NCBI RefSeq assembly: GCF_002019735.1
Contig: NZ_KV917378.1
Coordinates: 4,242,869 to 4,306,868, forward strand
Length of the DNA stretch: 64,000 nucleotides
Direction of reading: 5' to 3'
DNA from: Salipaludibacillus agaradhaerens
GTDB taxonomy: Bacteria; Bacillota; Bacilli; Bacillales; Salisediminibacteriaceae
A program made the translations under genes and the position numbers. Below, in pieces: positions 63,195 to 64,000 of the stretch (positions are counted from its first letter, which is position 1; each line of letters starts with the position of its first letter). The notes beneath the pieces were generated by a model. It was given only the letters and a program-made list of their open reading frames with translations. It was not told the DNA's origin and searched no databases.

Positions 63195-63254
63195 AAATTC
63201 CCCCCCCCTAAAAAATTCATTCTTGTTAGGCGATAACTTAAATCAACAACGATA

Positions 63255-63291
63255 AGCCCCCTTTGTGATAGAGCGTCACAATAAAGGGGCT
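63255..63291. terminator. Terminator after the Cys-rich gene
   Basis: On the minus strand AGCCCCTTTxTTGTGA pairs with TCACAAxGGGGGCT; it follows the stop at 63349. Confidence 0.65.
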
Positions 63292-63348
63292 CACTAATTT
63301 CGTCATAAGCTTAATGAAAAGATGAAGGGCATTCATCGCATAAACAAA

Positions 63349-64000
63349 CTAGTCGTCAATTTGATTGCCTGGGAACAAGACAGGGCACTGTGGCGGAATA
63401 CTTGGAGTAGGGCATTGTTCAACTAATATGTCTCTAGGCTCACAGAAATCAGCTGTTAATTCGAGCGTCACATCAGCAACTGATTGAACACTTTGACAAA
63501 TACTCAAATTAATATCAATGCTTTGTAAAACGTTAGCTACACAGTTAGGACTAGCGCTACATTCAACGTCAGTCAGTCTGACAACAAGACGTGTGCCTAC
63601 CGGAGCGCAAAGGAAAATGGATTCTGGAATTTCAAACACGATCGGGGTCGTTTGCACGACAAATGGTGTTGTACCATCAATACCACTAAATTGAACGACA
63701 ACACTCAGTGGTTTAGTGAATGAAACCCGTTGTAGCGTTATTGGCTCACCGTCAATATTAAATGTCCGGTCTTCTCGTTGACCAAGCTCCTCTACCTCAA
63801 TCTCTGCATTAGGTGGTAGTGGATCACCTGTAAGGGGATCTACTAGAAAGCAAGTTGTGACTAAATTTGTAACTGTACCTGCACACGGGTCAATTGGAAG
63901 AGGATCGAAACCTGTTGCTGGAATTGTTTGATTTTCAGTGGCCTGTAAAATAACCCAATCGTATACTTTTTCGGCGTTTATACAAAGGAGTTCAGGTTGT
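63349..64000 (-). CDS. Cys-containing surface protein, 5' end outside window
   Basis: The frame is open from the right edge (64000) to the stop at 63349, at least 216 residues, so the start is not seen. An internal GTG near 63657 is not a real start because the frame reads on upstream. The visible N-part has CINAEKVYDWVI; the rest is beta-rich with scattered cysteines (VECSASPNCV, SICQSV, ADFCEPRD, VEQCPTP, PPQCP). This looks like an exposed, disulfide-rich protein of the spore coat or exosporium. I do not recognise a named family. Confidence 0.7.
   Translation of the reverse strand, partial: QPELLCINAEKVYDWVILQATENQTIPATGFDPLPIDPCAGTVTNLVTTCFLVDPLTGDPLPPNAEIEVEELGQREDRTFNIDGEPITLQRVSFTKPLSVVVQFSGIDGTTPFVVQTTPIVFEIPESIFLCAPVGTRLVVRLTDVECSASPNCVANVLQSIDINLSICQSVQSVADVTLELTADFCEPRDILVEQCPTPSIPPQCPVLFPGNQIDD

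Overview
The window looks like chromosome of a low-GC, endospore-forming member of the Bacillaceae, most likely a haloalkaliphile of the Salipaludibacillus/Evansella type (the former Bacillus clarkii/agaradhaerens group). The evidence is AT-rich DNA, strong Shine-Dalgarno sites, very acidic exported proteins, a cyclodextrin glucanotransferase with the residues of the B. clarkii gamma-type enzyme, and long collinearity with the Bacillus subtilis yjzC-med-fabHA-fabF ... trpS-spx-mecA-coiA-pepF-yjbH-yjbI-yjbJ-yjbK-yjbL-relQ-nadK-yjbO-prpE-fabI-yjcZ/yjcA block. No rRNA, tRNA, insertion sequence, prophage or CRISPR array was seen. The last gene is cut by the window edge.

Layout. 0.8-3.4 kb: molybdenum cofactor genes moeA-mobB-moaE-moaD. 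3.4-3.7 kb: a predicted anaerobically induced small RNA behind a near-ideal Fnr promoter. 3.7-4.9 kb: a Crp/Fnr regulator without the cysteine cluster and a HesB-like protein. 5.5-14.3 kb: a starch/cyclodextrin module with a cytoplasmic cyclomaltodextrinase/neopullulanase, a binding-protein-dependent maltodextrin ABC importer and a secreted CGTase. Its control DNA is rich in LacI/CcpA-type operators and leader terminators. 14.6-21.9 kb: an anaerobic nitrate module with a NarI/DsrM-like membrane anchor, a NasA/NarB-type molybdoenzyme, a four-cluster ferredoxin, a Tat-exported Rieske protein, a small membrane protein, NarK and an Fnr with a C-terminal iron-sulfur motif. ywiC with a perfect Fnr box follows. 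23.4-28.8 kb: yjzC, a DUF2929-like gene, med, fabH and fabF under a FapR box. 29.2-33.8 kb: an ABC-2 exporter joined to liaF-liaS-liaR. 33.9-36.9 kb: a second Fnr, yjaZ and yjbA. 36.9-59.4 kb: the collinear block, with a Trp T-box, a yybP-ykoY manganese riboswitch in front of a cation antiporter, and the sRNA RoxS/RsaE. 59.4-64 kb: sporulation and probable spore-envelope genes, including two long coiled-coil proteins.

How it fits together. Starch is cyclised outside the cell by the CGTase, taken up through MalEFG and opened inside by the GH13 enzyme. Mo-cofactor genes supply the nitrate reductase, whose expression is probably driven by the linked Fnr through boxes at 14.78 and 14.81 kb. The predicted C-rich sRNA at 3.44-3.65 kb and RoxS would add a post-transcriptional arm to the same redox response. 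A dispersed repeat of about 145-160 bp (complete, shortened or 3'-half copies at about ten places) with two base-paired modules sits mostly just downstream of genes. It is not explained by any family I recognise.
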